DNA of 64,000 nucleotides from Lasiodiplodia sp. COLG20 (Eukaryota; Ascomycota; Dothideomycetes; Botryosphaeriales; Botryosphaeriaceae). The stretch lies in NCBI GenBank assembly GCA_009801085.1, contig VNWV01000009.1:486501-550500 (forward strand), given 5' to 3'. Shown one piece after another: positions 61,808-64,000 of the stretch. The position numbers and the translations under genes are program-made. The notes under the pieces are model-generated. The model did not search any database, was not told the DNA's origin, and saw nothing but the letters and a program-made list of their open reading frames with translations. Position 1 is the first letter of the stretch; each line of letters starts with the position of its first letter.

Positions 61808-64000
61808 CTACGACATCCCCCGGCCCTCGAGCGCCATCCTGGCGATGCTCGCCCTCCGCGCATTGACGGGCCGTTGCCCATTGTCGCCCTGCTCGGATAT
61901 CATGTTATCCAACATCCTGGTAATGTCCTCCACGTCCCGAGACCTCTTTTCCGACCGTGGTGACGGCAGCGCGATCGGACTGGCTGCCGACTGCCGCGTG
62001 AGGTACGACGACCCGGTGCTCCCCCTGCTCCGGTGCCCTGGCGTTCGCGGCCCCATCGACGCTCGACGCTCAATCGACGTATCGATGGTGAGATCCGCCA
62101 CGTCGCGCTTCCTCGCCGCCGAGCGCAATGCCGTCAGCATCCGGTCCTTGTCGTCCAGCCGCGCTCGCAGGTCCGCAATCTCGTCGTCCTTCTCCTTGAT
62201 CAGAGCCTCAACCCCGCCTTCCTCGGCCGAGTGTACCGAAGCTGCCAGCGCCATGGACACGCGCGAGTGGCTGGACCTCCGTGCTTGGAGGAGCCGCTTC
62301 TCCAGCGTCGCGATGTAGCGGTTCTTGTCCTCGAGATCTGCCTGCAGAGCCCGGACCCGTGCGCTTTCGGTTGCCGTGCCGTCGCCATTCTCGCCAATGG
62401 AATCGTCTTCCTCGGAAGTGTGGTCTGACGGCATGCCCGGCGCCTGTGTCGCGTAAGGAGAAAACGGGGCCGCCGAGCCTCCCGAAGACATTCTGTTGAA
62501 GTGCGGCACCTCCAGAGTCGCTGTCGACGTTCGCGCCGATACCGTGTGGGGCTCGCTGTTGCTCATTATCGAGTTGCGGTATTGGAAGCCCATGGACGAA
62601 AAGGACCGGCCAGAGTTGACACCGATCGACTTGGAACTGAGAATGAGGCGGTTGAGGTGCTCGATACGCTCCTTCAAGGCGGTCCGCGCGAGCTGCATCT
62701 CCAGCATCTGCTCTTCATGCCTGGCCGCAGCCTCGGCTTCCCTTGCCCTCTCTTCCGCCATATCGACATCTTTGACCTCTTTGACAACCGTAGCCTCCTC
62801 TTTCGTCTTGCTCTCTAGTTGCTTGCGGAGCTCCTGGATTTCCATGCGGTATCGGTCCAAAAGAGCTCGGCTGCCGGCATCGCCGCCGCCGGGAAGCGCC
62901 TCCTCTGCCTTCTTGGCATGGCTGACGATGTTGTTCTTCGCACGGGACGCGAATTTCAGAGTGTTCAAGGTTTCGTTGACATGCGTGGCGATGGAGGCGG
63001 CAGTTCCCGTGGACCCGATTGAGATTGTGCACAGGATGCTGACAAGCGAGCCTCCAGAGAGGGCCGGTTGCAACAAGCGCGTCAGTTTGCTGTCACGATA
63101 AGGCAAGTGCTTGTCCTTGTCTGCTCCCTTCTTGTCCTTCGCCTCGGACAGGCGAGCAATCACGGTACCAAGCGTAAGCAAACTCTTGTTGATGTGAGCA
63201 CCCTCGGTTCTTCTCTCCTTATCTTCAGCTGCTTTCTCAGACCCGGCAAGATCAATCAAGCTCAGCGTGGAGACGCGGACGCCACCGGGCGCAATGGCAG
63301 TACGTTTGGTATCCTGAAGCGCCACGCCTCCAGGCACGCGCTCACGGCTCTCGACGACAATCTGGACGACAGCATGACTTCGCGAACTGCGAGCGTTGAA
63401 CTGAGTCCCGGCGACTCTTCTGTTGTTATCGCCTCTTGCAATAACGCGAAGAAGCTGGGTTGGGCTTTGGACGATTTCTTCCTTCAGCGGCGTGGCGTAT
63501 ACGCCTCGTTTGCTGTCCTCCCTCAGCTTGATTTCCTCTTGCTGGATGGCCTGTGCGCCTGGTCCTGTCGGTGGCGGGTCTGACAAAAGATCGTGGATCC
63601 TCTCGTTGTAGATTTCCAGGTAGCTGACCCGGAGCAAGAACTCGCGCTTGGGCGTCTCGCGAATGAATGAAAAAATGTCGGTGATGGCCAATGGGATCAC
63701 ACCGGGAGATGTCGCTGTTCCCTGCATGGAGAACGTCTTTCCTGTACCCGTCATTCCGTACGCGAAAACGGTTCCGTGATATCCTTCCATTACCCTACGA
63801 ACCAATCGTTTAGCTGCTGCATCGTACACCCTAGCGTTGTTGTCCTGCGTCGAAAACACGTTGTCTGCAAGGCGTCAGCCGATCTGTGTCACTCCAAAAC
63901 CCGAGACAGCGCACGTACCGCTTTGAAAGGTGCCGCCATCTTTTCCCCTAAATGTGATTGTGCCTCGCCTGCCATCGAGCTCCCAGTCCTGCAGGCCCGT
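61808..64000 (-). CDS. Kinesin motor protein, kinesin-7-like; 5' end outside window
   Basis: A microtubule motor with an N-terminal head. Within the window: one exon from the window edge to 63919 and a last exon 63864-61808 (54-base GTACGT...GCAG intron); the beginning lies beyond 64000. Motor motifs include GTVFAYGMTGTGKTFSM (P-loop), SYLEIYNERIHDLLSD, NARSSRSHAVVQI (switch I), LSLIDLAGSEKAA (switch II), INKSLLTLGTVIARLS, LPYRDSKLTRLLQPALSGG and the neck sequence NETLNTLKFASRAKNN. A coiled-coil stalk follows (ELRKQLESKTKEEATVVKEV; RALQADLEDKNRYIATLEKR), then a Ser/Arg-rich tail. An N-terminal head with the ...LKFASRAKNN neck fits kinesin-7 (CENP-E/KipA-Kip2) more than kinesin-1 or -5, but subfamily assignment is by eye. 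Confidence 0.85.

Noticed and set aside
1..64000. A biosynthetic or defence gene cluster
   Set aside because: No polyketide synthase, peptide synthetase, terpene cyclase, NLR or other clustered accessory genes are present; the genes are mostly conserved housekeeping functions.

Overview
This window is nuclear DNA of a filamentous ascomycete (Pezizomycotina; perhaps a dothideomycete, but the class cannot be settled from this window). The evidence is GC-rich coding sequence, short introns of about 45-80 bases with GTRNGT-type donors and CTAAC/CTGAC branch sites, intergenic spaces of 0.2-1.4 kb, and a gene set typical of that group (Zn2Cys6 regulator, Yor1-type ABC transporter, SOD-fold mitoribosomal protein). 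No tRNA, rRNA, CRISPR, plasmid or prophage feature was seen.

Layout. 1-6.3 kb: 3' part of pyruvate carboxylase, a small unknown protein gene, phosphomannomutase (all +). 7.5-11.2 kb: DPH4 and a Dsl1/ZW10-type tethering subunit (-). 11.7-15.2 kb: M16 metallopeptidase (+). 16.5-18.8 kb: membrane dipeptidase (-) head-to-head with ILM1 (+). 19.9-21.9 kb: CDC6/Cdc18 (+). 23.1-24.1 kb: SOD-fold mitoribosomal protein (-). 24.7-26.3 kb: Cys-rich membrane protein (+). 26.8-29.2 kb: COQ10 (-) head-to-head with a tRNA m3C methyltransferase (+). 30.5-35.0 kb: Yor1-like ABC transporter (-). 36.2-37.7 kb: ornithine aminotransferase (-). 38.8-40.5 kb: AAA ATPase (+). 41.2-43.9 kb: Zn2Cys6 regulator (+). 44.6-48.1 kb: MSH3 (+). 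49.3-50.3 kb: TIM-barrel enzyme (-). 51.5-52.7 kb: 2OG-oxygenase-like protein (-). 54.2-54.7 kb: COX23 (+). 55.1-58.1 kb: NatB auxiliary subunit (+). 59.3-61.2 kb: fucosyltransferase-like membrane protein (-). 61.8 kb to the edge: kinesin-7-like motor (-, 5' end outside).

The genes are ordinary housekeeping genes and do not form an obvious pathway cluster. Several serve mitochondria (COQ10, COX23, mitoribosomal protein, ILM1, ornithine aminotransferase), protein N-terminal or translation-factor modification (NatB subunit, DPH4, tRNA m3C methyltransferase) and genome maintenance (CDC6, MSH3).

The unusual content is intergenic. At least eleven copies or remnants of one short foldback element lie between genes. 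It has an ~80-base central hairpin whose arms contain GAAGCTATCGTCCGGACG, and outer arms ending in TA + CAGAGGGG. Copies differ in loop sequence and in which outer arm they carry; some look decayed by transition mutation, as expected from RIP. Two further small elements are inserted inside copies of it: a 350-base element with TA duplications, and a 98-base element with an 8-base duplication that has a second copy elsewhere in the window. These nested MITE-like elements are the best candidates for something undescribed here.
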